A stretch of 37,471 bases of DNA, taken from a virus. The stretch lies in IMG/VR virus record IMGVR_UViG_3300037843_000024, positions 1 through 37,471 of that record; one strand, written 5' to 3'. Below, in pieces: positions 6,766-14,226 of the stretch (position 1 is the first letter of the stretch; each line of letters opens with the position of its first letter). The notes below the pieces were generated by a model. It saw only the letters and a program-made list of their open reading frames with translations. It searched no databases and was not told the origin of the DNA. A program made the position numbers and the translations under genes.

Positions 6766-7623
6766 ATGAGCACTGCTCTTACAATCCCGAGTGGGGATAC
6801 CGCGCTGGCTACCGTTCAAGAAGGGGGCCGTGGTATTGACTTCGGCGCGAGGATTTTCAAACTTCGGCCATCAACATTAACAATTGTTCAACCAAACAGT
6901 CAAGCCGAAGGTGCAATCAAGGGCAAGCTTCGTATCTCTCAGACCGGTGACCAGTACGATGAATTGGAAATGGTTCTTCTGAGTATGCCTGTTGAGCGTC
7001 GAGCCTACTACTTCGGCAAGCCGGGAGAGCTAAACCGGACTCCTGAGAACCTTATGTGCGCTTGTTCCTTGGTGATCCGTGATCGGAATGGTAAGGAACT
7101 GAGCGGCCCGGATGAGGGCGTTCGTGTTCCGGGGGCACTGAAATGCGCTAGTTGCCCCAAGGGTGACTGGTCCAAGTACCGGCAGACACATGAGCGCGAG
7201 GATATTCCACCTTGTGACCTGTTCTATCGTGGACTCTTCCTTGATACACAGTACCAACTACCGCTGCAATGGTATCTCCGCAGTACGGCTAAGACAGCGT
7301 TCGAGGGAGGCATGGCTAACCTATCACGCAAGTTTGTCATGATGAAGGCTAAGGGTCTGAACCCAAACATCTACGATGTGAGCTTCAAGGTCACAACGAA
7401 GAAACAGCAAAAAGGCAATCTGCTTACCTATGTGCCGGTATTCAGTGACTTCACCCTGTTGTCACCAGAATCAATCGAAAAGTTCGGTGAAGTCTATCAG
7501 CAATTTGTTGGTTTCGCTGAGAGCGCGGACGATGGTGATGTAGTGGACCCGGTAGCACAAACTGAAACGGCTATAAACGATCAAGTGGGTGGGGAAGATT
7601 CAAGCGCACCCATTGAAATCTAA
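6766..7623 (+). CDS. Cys-rich early protein, possible ssDNA-binding protein
   Basis: A 285-aa product from ATG 6766 (AAGGAG upstream). An internal Cys cluster, Cys98, Cys100, Cys127 and Cys130 (CASCPKGDW) and Cys150 (PPCDLF), could bind one or two zinc ions. The C-terminal 40 residues are acidic and low-complexity (SADDGDVVDP, GGEDSSAPIEI), a trait common in ssDNA-binding proteins that recruit partners through an acidic tail. With its own strong promoter and nearby nuclease, primase and RecA genes, a DNA-replication role is reasonable but unproven. No motif decides the family. Confidence 0.55.
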   Translation: MSTALTIPSGDTALATVQEGGRGIDFGARIFKLRPSTLTIVQPNSQAEGAIKGKLRISQTGDQYDELEMVLLSMPVERRAYYFGKPGELNRTPENLMCACSLVIRDRNGKELSGPDEGVRVPGALKCASCPKGDWSKYRQTHEREDIPPCDLFYRGLFLDTQYQLPLQWYLRSTAKTAFEGGMANLSRKFVMMKAKGLNPNIYDVSFKVTTKKQQKGNLLTYVPVFSDFTLLSPESIEKFGEVYQQFVGFAESADDGDVVDPVAQTETAINDQVGGEDSSAPIEI

Positions 7624-7751
7624 CGGAAGTGATGGGTTGCGTTGGCGCATCCCTTAACGGCTGACCTAATACTTAGGGAACTCATGGCACCAAAAACCTG
7701 TAGTGGAATCGCCATTGTAGAAATGCCGGTGTAACAGTTGGGCCAATGACT

Positions 7752-7774
7752 GCCGGGAAAGACCGGCGCTTTTT
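7752..7774 (+). terminator. Rho-independent terminator
   Basis: GCCGG (7752-7756), loop GAAAGA, CCGGC (7763-7767), then GC and a T-run to 7774. It lies about 130 bases after the stop of the Cys-rich gene and would end or attenuate transcription from the 6.68 kb promoter. Confidence 0.7.
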
Positions 7775-7830
7775 CCCATGTGTAGCGGCTGTGGTAAGCA
7801 TGGGTTTATGGCGCAGCCTCCGGGATCGTA

Positions 7831-7869
7831 GGAACCGTAGCGATCAGGACATACCCACGGTTCCTTTTT
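7831..7869 (+). terminator. Second rho-independent terminator or attenuator
   Basis: GGAACCGT (7831-7838) pairs perfectly with ACGGTTCC (7857-7864) around an 18-base loop, followed by TTTTT (7865-7869). The competing GATCG/CGATC pairing overlaps its left arm. The RNA ligase start codon follows within 20 bases, so read-through control is possible. Confidence 0.65.
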
Positions 7870-7887
7870 GTTAGACTAGGGGGAGCT

Positions 7888-9069
7888 TTGCACCTATATT
7901 CTTATCTGGATATTGCCAAACTGGAACGGCACATTAAAGACGGCCTGGTGACAGTGAATCACCACAAGACACTACCTCTCCGTCAATTCACATACACCCG
8001 TGCAACAATTTTAGAAAACAAGTGGGACGATGTGACCACTAAGTGCCGTGGTCTGATTGTTGGGCCGAATCAAAAAATCATTGCACGTCCATTTGAGAAG
8101 TTTTTCAATTTCCAGACAAGTTATCGACCTGAGACGCATCTTGCCAATATGCCAAAAACACTACCCATTGTTACAGAAAAAATCGATGGTAGTCTTGGCA
8201 TATTATATCATTTTCCAGAGACATTTTATTGGAAGATAGAGAATGGAAAAGAGCCAACAAAAATTGGCGATAATTATACAGGCATTGCTACCAAAGGATC
8301 ATTTCATTCTGACCATGCGGTATGGGCAACTCTTCATTACTTGAGCCAATATAAATATGCAAAATGGCCCGTAGGATACACACCACTTTTTGAGATTATC
8401 AACGAACAGATACAGCACCACATTATCCACTATGGTTGTCCCGGTAAGCTCGTGTTGATTGGATTGGTTAACAACGAAACCGGGGAAGAGGCTGACTACA
8501 ACACGTGCTATTTTTGGGCCAAGCGCAACGGCATGGAGCTTGTAGATATTTATGGAAAAACTGTGGAAGAGGTTTGTACAGAAGATCGAATCAACCATGA
8601 AGGCTATGTTTTGACATGGACGAGAACCGGCGAGTCACCACTTAAACTCAAGGTCAAGCATGAGAATTTTTTAGCTATGCAAGCAATCGTTCACAATGCT
8701 ACTCCCAAGGCTATTCTAGCGGCCCTTGAGGATGAGAGATACGAACAGATCAAAGAGTGGACCACAACAGTAACGGGACCAGTGACGAATTGGATTCAAG
8801 GTTGGGTAACCCGGCTGACAGAAGCATTCAATACAACTTACGCCAAAGCGTATCATCTGTATTTAGACACAGGGTACGTAGCACGAACTCGTAAAGAGTT
8901 TGCTGAAATCGTGATCGGAAAAGCGCCAGAATTGGCAAACATTTGTTTTGCCCTTCTTGACCGAAAAAAGTATAAAACAGCAGTCTGGAAAGTTGTCAAA
9001 GAACAGTTTAAAAACCAACTGGCGCAGCCATTCACCACGAGTACAGAAGTAGACGAGGAGTTGGAATAG
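7888..9069 (+). CDS. RNA ligase, T4 Rnl1 family
   Basis: ATP-dependent RNA ligase that seals 5'-phosphate and 3'-OH ends; T4 Rnl1 repairs tRNAs cut by host anticodon nucleases. Nucleotidyltransferase motifs in order: RGLIVG at 54-59, motif I EKIDGSLG with Lys98 as the adenylated residue, motif III TPLFEI (165-170), motif IV NHEGYVLTW (236-244), motif V LKLKVKH (252-258). The remaining C-terminal part is helical, as in Rnl1, and the 393-aa length is close to T4 Rnl1 (374). The start is TTG 7888 with GGGGGAG very near; no better start precedes motif I. It follows a noncoding hairpin region and abuts the deoxyribosyltransferase-like gene. Confidence 0.92.
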   Translation: MHLYSYLDIAKLERHIKDGLVTVNHHKTLPLRQFTYTRATILENKWDDVTTKCRGLIVGPNQKIIARPFEKFFNFQTSYRPETHLANMPKTLPIVTEKIDGSLGILYHFPETFYWKIENGKEPTKIGDNYTGIATKGSFHSDHAVWATLHYLSQYKYAKWPVGYTPLFEIINEQIQHHIIHYGCPGKLVLIGLVNNETGEEADYNTCYFWAKRNGMELVDIYGKTVEEVCTEDRINHEGYVLTWTRTGESPLKLKVKHENFLAMQAIVHNATPKAILAALEDERYEQIKEWTTTVTGPVTNWIQGWVTRLTEAFNTTYAKAYHLYLDTGYVARTRKEFAEIVIGKAPELANICFALLDRKKYKTAVWKVVKEQFKNQLAQPFTTSTEVDEELE

Positions 9070-9477
9070 ATGCTAAAAGTTTATTTGGCAGCGCGGTATG
9101 ACCGTAAAGAGGAAATGAAGGCTTATCGTGAGATTTTACAACGTGACCACAATGTAAAGGTTACCTCAAACTGGCTCGATGAGCCAACTAGTCCAAGCAG
9201 CAACATGGGAGAAGAGACAGATATATTCTATACTATGACAGCCTGTAAAGACCTTATGGACGTTGATGCTGCTCATGTGGTGATCTTCTTTAGTGAAAAC
9301 CCATTGCAAAGATGGAAGCGCGGTGGGCGACACGTTGAGTTTGGTTATGCACTGCGGGCTGACAAAACTATTTGGGTAGTAGGTCCAAAGGAAAATGTTT
9401 TCCACTATCGACCACGAGTGCATCATTTTGAAACTTTTGAAGAATTAGTAGAAAAAAAGTTATCGAGGAAGAAATAA
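9070..9477 (+). CDS. Nucleoside 2-deoxyribosyltransferase-like protein
   Basis: A 135-aa protein of the deoxyribosyltransferase/RCL-like Rossmann fold. Signs: MLKVYLAARYDRKEEM at the N-terminus (first strand and nucleotide-binding loop), the middle acidic DAAHVVIFFSEN, the RGGRHVEFGYAL segment carrying the expected catalytic Glu, and VVGPKENVFHYRP near the end. Family members transfer or hydrolyse the base of deoxynucleosides or nucleotides. Its start abuts the RNA ligase stop, and its last base overlaps the next ATG, so the three genes are co-translated. Substrate unknown. Confidence 0.8.
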   Translation: MLKVYLAARYDRKEEMKAYREILQRDHNVKVTSNWLDEPTSPSSNMGEETDIFYTMTACKDLMDVDAAHVVIFFSENPLQRWKRGGRHVEFGYALRADKTIWVVGPKENVFHYRPRVHHFETFEELVEKKLSRKK

Positions 9478-10184
9478 TGGACGAAATTGTTTTGGTAGGC
9501 GAGGCTGTAGCCGGTGAGTCAGCAGCGGCCCGAAAGAAACTTGAATCCCTGATTAACGCTGCAACTCAAAATCTGTTCGATATTGGCGAACAATTTTTTA
9601 AAGTAAAAGACGGCAAGCTGTACCAGCCTGAGTTCAATACCTTTAGAGATTATATTCGCAGTTTGAAATTCAAGGAGAGCCGGGCACGGTATCTTGTGCG
9701 CATCTTTGAAGTTACCAAAGAACTTAAGATACCGAAATGCAAGTATGAACCCTTGGGTACTACGCGCATGAGGGAGATCACATCGCTGGACCCCAAGGGC
9801 GAATGGATCAATCCGGAGAACGGTGACAAGTACGCCATCAAGGACTTCATCTTGAAGTTTATTCAGGCCGGTGAAACCATTTCAATAGACGACTTGCGCC
9901 GTCACGTCCGAACACTTAAAGGTTTGATTGGCGAGAACGATTTGATGCATATAACGTTCACACTTAAGCGCATTGGGTATGAAAATAATCTTCGCCCGGC
10001 GCTTGAAAAAGTGAAGCTACTCATGGGCACGAAGCCCAAAGACGAAGAGGGCAATGCAGAGCTACCGAGTGATGGGGCTGCTCTTGAAATCATGGCAATT
10101 ATCATCAACGCTGACGAAACACTGACACTTGAAAAGTTTGAAACGTTACCGGACCCGGAGGAGAAAAATGAAGCGACTGTTTAA
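9477..10184 (+). CDS. Hypothetical protein with HTH-like N-terminal region
   Basis: A 235-aa protein starting one base inside the previous stop. Residues 20-80 (helices ending in TFRDYIRSLKFKESRARYLVRIFEV) have the pattern of small helical modules found in plasmid and phage regulatory proteins, where a gene product senses a tag and binds DNA. The C-terminal third is acidic. This is a fold impression only; no family is assigned. It ends inside the start region of the next small gene. Confidence 0.5.
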   Translation: MDEIVLVGEAVAGESAAARKKLESLINAATQNLFDIGEQFFKVKDGKLYQPEFNTFRDYIRSLKFKESRARYLVRIFEVTKELKIPKCKYEPLGTTRMREITSLDPKGEWINPENGDKYAIKDFILKFIQAGETISIDDLRRHVRTLKGLIGENDLMHITFTLKRIGYENNLRPALEKVKLLMGTKPKDEEGNAELPSDGAALEIMAIIINADETLTLEKFETLPDPEEKNEATV

Positions 10185-10377
10185 AAATTTCATCAAAACC
10201 TTTATTGCCAAACATACCGGGTTCATTTATAATGGACCCGATGTTCACAACAACAAAGGGGGCTTTGGCTTTTTGTTCTATTCGGTTGATAGCCCATCGG
10301 TCTATGATCCTGCCCGTATAGCTAAAACGCTGGCATGGATTATTGTCGGGAGTCACGTCTACAAGTTTAGCAAGTAG
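10168..10377 (+). CDS. Small basic hypothetical protein
   Basis: A 69-aa product. GGAGGAG immediately upstream supports ATG 10168 and rejects the longer frame at 10129. N-terminus MKRLFKNFIKTFIAKHTGF is amphipathic and basic, and the C-terminus is hydrophobic (IAKTLAWIIVGSHVYKF). It may attach to the membrane. It overlaps the preceding gene by 17 bases. Confidence 0.5.
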   Translation: MKRLFKNFIKTFIAKHTGFIYNGPDVHNNKGGFGFLFYSVDSPSVYDPARIAKTLAWIIVGSHVYKFSK

Positions 10378-10383
10378 GGACAA

Positions 10384-10566
10384 ATGAGACACCAGCTTAA
10401 TATATTGTTATGGAAACTAGGCGGTGCGTTTGTTCCCTTCATGGCGTTGTTGGTGGTGCCTGTCTATGGAAGCATGATCCTGAATATAGGATTGATTGCT
10501 TCGGTAATCATTTGGGCCAATACTGCCGGATATTTGGAGGGCAGAAATGCCGAAAAGAAAAATTGA
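10384..10566 (+). CDS. Small two-helix membrane protein
   Basis: A 60-aa product with hydrophobic stretches at about 10-28 and 30-48 and a charged C-terminus (EGRNAEKKN). Its end overlaps the next gene by 20 bases, and that overlap contains the TTTGGAGGG ribosome site of the downstream gene. No function assigned. Confidence 0.5.
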   Translation: MRHQLNILLWKLGGAFVPFMALLVVPVYGSMILNIGLIASVIIWANTAGYLEGRNAEKKN

Positions 10567-10834
10567 ACCATTGGGTTATCATCTTCTTGGAAACCTAGTC
10601 GATGCAAATAATATCCGTATGGCTGTCCTTGAAGTTGAACCAGATTTGACCGATGTAATTCCACGTGTACCTGCAGCTGTACGCGATGATTTTGGCCGTG
10701 TAGGGGTTTTAATGAGCACTGCTCCAATTACTTATCGATGGGTTGGAAAAGTGACAAAAGCAAAAGCAATTGAGTGTTTTGCACCAAAGGGAAAAAAAGT
10801 TTCCGCTGCTGTTGCGAAAAAGAAAATGGCATAG
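10547..10834 (+). CDS. Hypothetical protein
   Basis: A 95-aa protein with a good ribosome site (TGGAGGG). The C-terminal 25 residues are Lys/Ala-rich (APKGKKVSAAVAKKKMA), as in small nucleic-acid-associated proteins. No family recognised. Confidence 0.5.
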   Translation: MPKRKIEPLGYHLLGNLVDANNIRMAVLEVEPDLTDVIPRVPAAVRDDFGRVGVLMSTAPITYRWVGKVTKAKAIECFAPKGKKVSAAVAKKKMA

Positions 10835-10850
10835 TGGACAGGAGGAACAA

Positions 10851-10997
10851 ATGCCGTTACTTAAAGGTAAGTCGCGTGGCGTAATGAGCCACAACTACAA
10901 GGTCGAGCGGGCCGCTGGCAAGCCAAAAAGGCAAGCCATTGCGATCATGCTTAACAAAGCTGGCGTCAAAAAGGCAAAGAAAAAGAAGAGGCGCTAA
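10851..10997 (+). CDS. Small basic phage protein (QAIAI motif)
   Basis: A 48-aa, strongly basic product starting at ATG 10851 after AGGAGGAACAA. It contains RQAIAIMLNKAGVKKAKKKK, a pattern seen in many short phage proteins in which a QAIAIAL-type helix precedes a lysine tail. It is likely to bind nucleic acid; the role is unknown. It overlaps the HAD gene by one base. Confidence 0.6.
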   Translation: MPLLKGKSRGVMSHNYKVERAAGKPKRQAIAIMLNKAGVKKAKKKKRR

Positions 10998-11461
10998 TGA
11001 ATCCATGGTACGGATTTGACCTAGATGGAACCCTTGCAACCTATGATGGATGGAAGGGTCCGCATCATATTGGAGAACCAATTCCGACTACAATTGCCCG
11101 ACTTAAGGAACGTCTTAGGTTAGGTCAGGAAGTCCGTATTTTTACGGCTCGCGTAGCACCGCCTGATCCAATACTATCTTCGGAACAGTTCGCTCGTCGT
11201 TCGGAAGAGGTAAAAATAGCGTACTATGAAATTAAAAAGTGGTGCCTCAAGTACATTGGAAAGGTGCTGCCAATTACTTACCAAAAGGACTTTGGCATGG
11301 TGAACCTTGAAGATGATCGCTGCACCCAACTTGAACCCAATACTGGCCGTTTAGCTACAGAGGTTTCCTATCTCAAGGGCTTCGGTGATGGTATGTTAGC
11401 AGCACAAAATACGGAACAATTACACCATGACTTTGAAGAGGCAGTTAGGATTGCCGACTGA
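10997..11461 (+). CDS. HAD-superfamily phosphatase/hydrolase
   Basis: HAD hydrolases use an N-terminal Asp nucleophile to remove phosphate. DLDGTLA (residues 8-14) supplies Asp8 and Asp10 with Thr12, the second motif IFTAR is at 48-52, and MVNLEDDRC carries the distal acidic pair. At 154 aa it is a compact, uncapped phage-type HAD. Such proteins can act on nucleotides or polynucleotide 3'-phosphates; the substrate is not readable. Its position between two RNA ligase genes is suggestive. Its C-terminal 35 bases overlap the next HNH gene. Confidence 0.75.
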   Translation: MNPWYGFDLDGTLATYDGWKGPHHIGEPIPTTIARLKERLRLGQEVRIFTARVAPPDPILSSEQFARRSEEVKIAYYEIKKWCLKYIGKVLPITYQKDFGMVNLEDDRCTQLEPNTGRLATEVSYLKGFGDGMLAAQNTEQLHHDFEEAVRIAD

Positions 11462-11711
11462 GCTATCTACAGCATGTTTTAAACGGGATGGGTATCGTTG
11501 CCGACACTGTGGGGATTCAAATGGGCTGCATCCGCACCATGTGATCTATAGAAGTCATGGCGGTGCAGATGAACTAAACAACTTACTCACACTCTGTTGG
11601 AGTTGCCACAGAGGTACTCACGATGGGAGCCTGAAAATTGAAGTTTTGTCTTTACTGGAAACTAATTTGGTAGTAAAATTCACACGGATTGGAAAATGGA
11701 TACCAAAATAA
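11427..11711 (+). CDS. HNH endonuclease
   Basis: A 94-aa HNH nuclease with two zinc knuckles (CRHCG and CWSCH) around the catalytic LHPHHVIYRSHGG and the NNLLTLC helix. Such free-standing genes behave as homing endonucleases in phages. ATG 11427 lies inside the HAD gene with a weak ribosome site; TTG 11451 with upstream GAGG and TTAGGA is an equally good start and still contains all motifs. It is followed by a second, broken HNH gene overlapping by 16 bases. Confidence 0.85.
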   Translation: MTLKRQLGLPTELSTACFKRDGYRCRHCGDSNGLHPHHVIYRSHGGADELNNLLTLCWSCHRGTHDGSLKIEVLSLLETNLVVKFTRIGKWIPK

Positions 11712-12226
11712 AAACATGCACTAGGTGCAAAAATCTAAGAAATTTTCACAATTTTACAAGTATACCGGGAGCACTGCGAGGCGCTCAATTTGCAAGAACT
11801 GTTACAAAAAACTCAATAAATTGTGGAGAAAAAAGAATCGAAAACAAAGATTGCTGTATGACAGGCAATACAGACGAGCACACAGCAACCGGATAAATGA
11901 AACACGTCGTATACGAGATGCCAACAATCCAGCACAAAAAATGCTTATATGGGCTAAACGTAGGGCAAAAAAAAATTGGCGTTTCATTTTCTCTAACGAG
12001 TGGTGATATTTTTATACCAAAAGTTTGCCCGGTCCTTGGTATACCTTTATTTGTTGGAAAAGGAAAGCAAGGTCCAAATTCTCCTAGTCTTGACCGTATT
12101 GATTCAAAATTAGGATACATGTCGGATAACGTTATGGTAATATCGTATAAAGCAAACGCGATGAAGCAAAACGCTAGTAAAGAAGAGTTGCTTTTATTTG
12201 CTGATTGGGTATACCAGAATGTTTGA
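11696..12226 (+). pseudogene. Frameshifted HNH homing endonuclease
   Basis: Three consecutive pieces in two frames make one recognisable phage HNH protein. Frame 2 from ATG 11696 gives KTCTRCK. Frame 1 from about 11734 gives SKKFSQFYKYTGSTARRSIC and the zinc knuckle CKNC. Frame 2 from about 11977 gives GVSFSLTSGDI, VCPVLGIPL, SPSLDRIDSKLGYMSDNVMV and the final ANAMKQ helix. Adding one A to the A5 run at 11729-11733 and removing one from the A9 run at 11967-11975 restores a continuous gene. The two indels are opposite in sign, so the pieces are offset only between them. It may be a decayed element, an assembly error in A-runs, or a transcript-slippage gene. Confidence 0.8.
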
Positions 12227-13931
12227 GGATCGTCCATATCAAACAGAGGCAAAAGATGCCGTATACTCCGGTGTCAAGGCTGGTGTGTTTAAACAACTTG
12301 TCGAAATGGCTACCGGTACTGGCAAAACTATTGTATTTGCAAAGCTTTATGAACATTTAAAGCCGTTGCTTCCCGGTAAAATGTTGGTGTTGGCCCACCG
12401 AGAAGAGTTGATCGACCAGAACATTGAGAAACTAAGGCTAACCAACCCATCCCTCCGAGTAGACAAAGAGAAAGCAGAGCATCACGCAGACCCGGCCAAC
12501 GCTGACATTGTAGTGGCTTCTGTGGCGACGTTAGGGCGTAAGGGTACCAAGAGGCTGGAATCCTACGACTGGTCGCAATTTGACAAGATTGTGGTCGATG
12601 AGGCTCATCATTCTACAGCCCCTAGCTATACAAATATCCTTGAGGCGATTGGAGTCTTAGCGGACGACAATAAACGACTGCTTTTAGGGGTCACGGCAAC
12701 TGGTCGAAGGGGCGACGGGCAACCTTTAGCGAAGGTTTACAAGAAGATAACCTATCACTATCCGCTACGGAAAGCCATTGAAGATGGTTGGCTAGTTGAA
12801 CTTCGTGGATATAAAGTTAGTACAACTGCTTCCTTAGATGGTATTAAGATTGTAGCCGGTGATTATGACCAAAGAGAACTGGCAAACACTGTTGACACCC
12901 CCGAACGCAACCAGACAGTTTTAGATGCATGGCTTAAATATGGGGAAAATCGGCAGACCATAGGGTTTACGGTGAGTATAGAACATGCCAAGAATCTTGC
13001 GGCCATGTTCCAGCAACACAGCGTAAAAGCCGAGGCTATTTGGGGTGATGATCCTGACCGAGCTAAAAAATTAGAGCGCCATAAACGGGGCGACATTACC
13101 GTACTGTTCAATTGTGGTGTGCTGATCGAGGGCTATGATGACTGGCGGGTGTCCTGCATCGTTCTTGCGTGCCCAACTAAGTCCCCGGTGAAATTTATTC
13201 AGACCATAGGACGCGGCACACGACTAGAAGATGGTTGTGGCAATCTCAATAACATTATAGAGGAACCAGAGCATCCGTACAAGCGAGATTGTCTTGTTCT
13301 TGACGTTGTAGATAATGCCAAGCGTAATACACTGGTGACGCTCCCAACGTTGATGGGCATGAGCGCGGTGTTGGACCTTCACGGCAACGGGATTGTAGAA
13401 TCAATTAAGAAGCTGGAAGAGGCACAAAAAGAACATCCCAACATCGATTTTAGTACGCTTGCGGATATTACCGAGCTACAAACACACATCAAAGCAATCA
13501 ACTTGTTCGAGTACCACTTTGCTCCCGATGTGGAACAGAACAGTGAGCTTAGCTGGTTTGTATCGCCCACGGGTTCTTACGTTCTCCTGTTACCTAACAA
13601 AGATTATTTGGAGATTGAACAGAATCTACTTGACAAATGGGAACTTCATGGTACAATAAAAGGTAAAGTATATCACGGAGAACGGGACACCATCGAGGCA
13701 ATGTTTATGGCCGCCGATGATTTGATCTTCAAGGCAATACCAGAAGTGTTAAAGATCATTCGCCGCAAAGAAAAATGGCATGATGATCCAGCAACCGATG
13801 AACAAATGGAACTTTTGAGAAAATTTTATAAGAAAGGCATCAAAGCCGGAACTGTAGTCATTCCGCCGAACTTGACAAAAGGCCAAGCAAGTAGGAAGAT
13901 TACAGAGGCGATAGCATCCAAGAGAAAATAG
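12219..13931 (+). CDS. SF2 DEAD/DEAH-box helicase
   Basis: ATP-dependent DNA or RNA helicase or translocase of the ResIII/SSL2-like group. From ATG 12219 (570 aa): Walker A ATGTGKT (31-37), VLAHREEL motif (58-65), DEAH at 127-130, GVTATGRR (motif III, 157-164), IEGYDDWR (303-310) and QTIGRGTR (328-335). The C-terminal 200 residues have no recognised motif. ATG 12219 overlaps the stop of the broken HNH gene by eight bases. Its gene was possibly adjacent to the HAD gene before the endonuclease genes arrived. Role probably in replication or repair. Confidence 0.9.
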   Translation: MFEDRPYQTEAKDAVYSGVKAGVFKQLVEMATGTGKTIVFAKLYEHLKPLLPGKMLVLAHREELIDQNIEKLRLTNPSLRVDKEKAEHHADPANADIVVASVATLGRKGTKRLESYDWSQFDKIVVDEAHHSTAPSYTNILEAIGVLADDNKRLLLGVTATGRRGDGQPLAKVYKKITYHYPLRKAIEDGWLVELRGYKVSTTASLDGIKIVAGDYDQRELANTVDTPERNQTVLDAWLKYGENRQTIGFTVSIEHAKNLAAMFQQHSVKAEAIWGDDPDRAKKLERHKRGDITVLFNCGVLIEGYDDWRVSCIVLACPTKSPVKFIQTIGRGTRLEDGCGNLNNIIEEPEHPYKRDCLVLDVVDNAKRNTLVTLPTLMGMSAVLDLHGNGIVESIKKLEEAQKEHPNIDFSTLADITELQTHIKAINLFEYHFAPDVEQNSELSWFVSPTGSYVLLLPNKDYLEIEQNLLDKWELHGTIKGKVYHGERDTIEAMFMAADDLIFKAIPEVLKIIRRKEKWHDDPATDEQMELLRKFYKKGIKAGTVVIPPNLTKGQASRKITEAIASKRK

Positions 13932-13939
13932 GAGGAACA

Positions 13940-14218
13940 ATGGAAATCACCCTTGAAATACCAATCACACTGGAAAATGCAGCGCCATACAGTTTGAATG
14001 TAGGTGAGGGAATGCGCGTACCATTGAATGAAGAAAAAACAGATTTTGAGACGATTATTAGATTACATGAAGATGCGTTTCTAGTTATTAACACACTACT
14101 TAATACAACATTTATCCATTCCTGTGGTAGTAAAGCTCAATTTGTATATGACACAGATTTTGCCATGAAAACTGGTGAGAAACTTCCACCGGGAACCATC
14201 ATTAAGTTTACGCTATAG
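13940..14218 (+). CDS. Hypothetical protein
   Basis: A 92-aa acidic protein after a near-perfect AGGAGG site at 13931-13936. Alternating hydrophobic residues (EITLEIPITLENAAPYSL) predict an all-beta fold. It sits between the helicase and second RNA ligase genes, with an 8-base gap to each. No family recognised. Confidence 0.55.
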   Translation: MEITLEIPITLENAAPYSLNVGEGMRVPLNEEKTDFETIIRLHEDAFLVINTLLNTTFIHSCGSKAQFVYDTDFAMKTGEKLPPGTIIKFTL

Positions 14219-14226
14219 GGGGAACT

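Larger units (their letters stand above)
7624..7887 (+). other. Noncoding hairpin-rich intergenic region
   Basis: 264 bases with no convincing gene. Structures visible: a hairpin at 7634-7653 (gggttgcg / cgcatccc, one mismatch), and the two terminator-like hairpins listed separately. GATCG at 7824-7828 can also pair with CGATC at 7841-7845, which would occupy the left arm of the second terminator. No tRNA features were seen. It may encode a small RNA or a conditional terminator in front of the RNA ligase gene. Confidence 0.5.

Noticed and set aside
7624-7887. tRNA genes in the noncoding stretch
   Set aside because: No T-loop (GTTCGAATC-like) with matching acceptor arms was seen here or elsewhere in the window.
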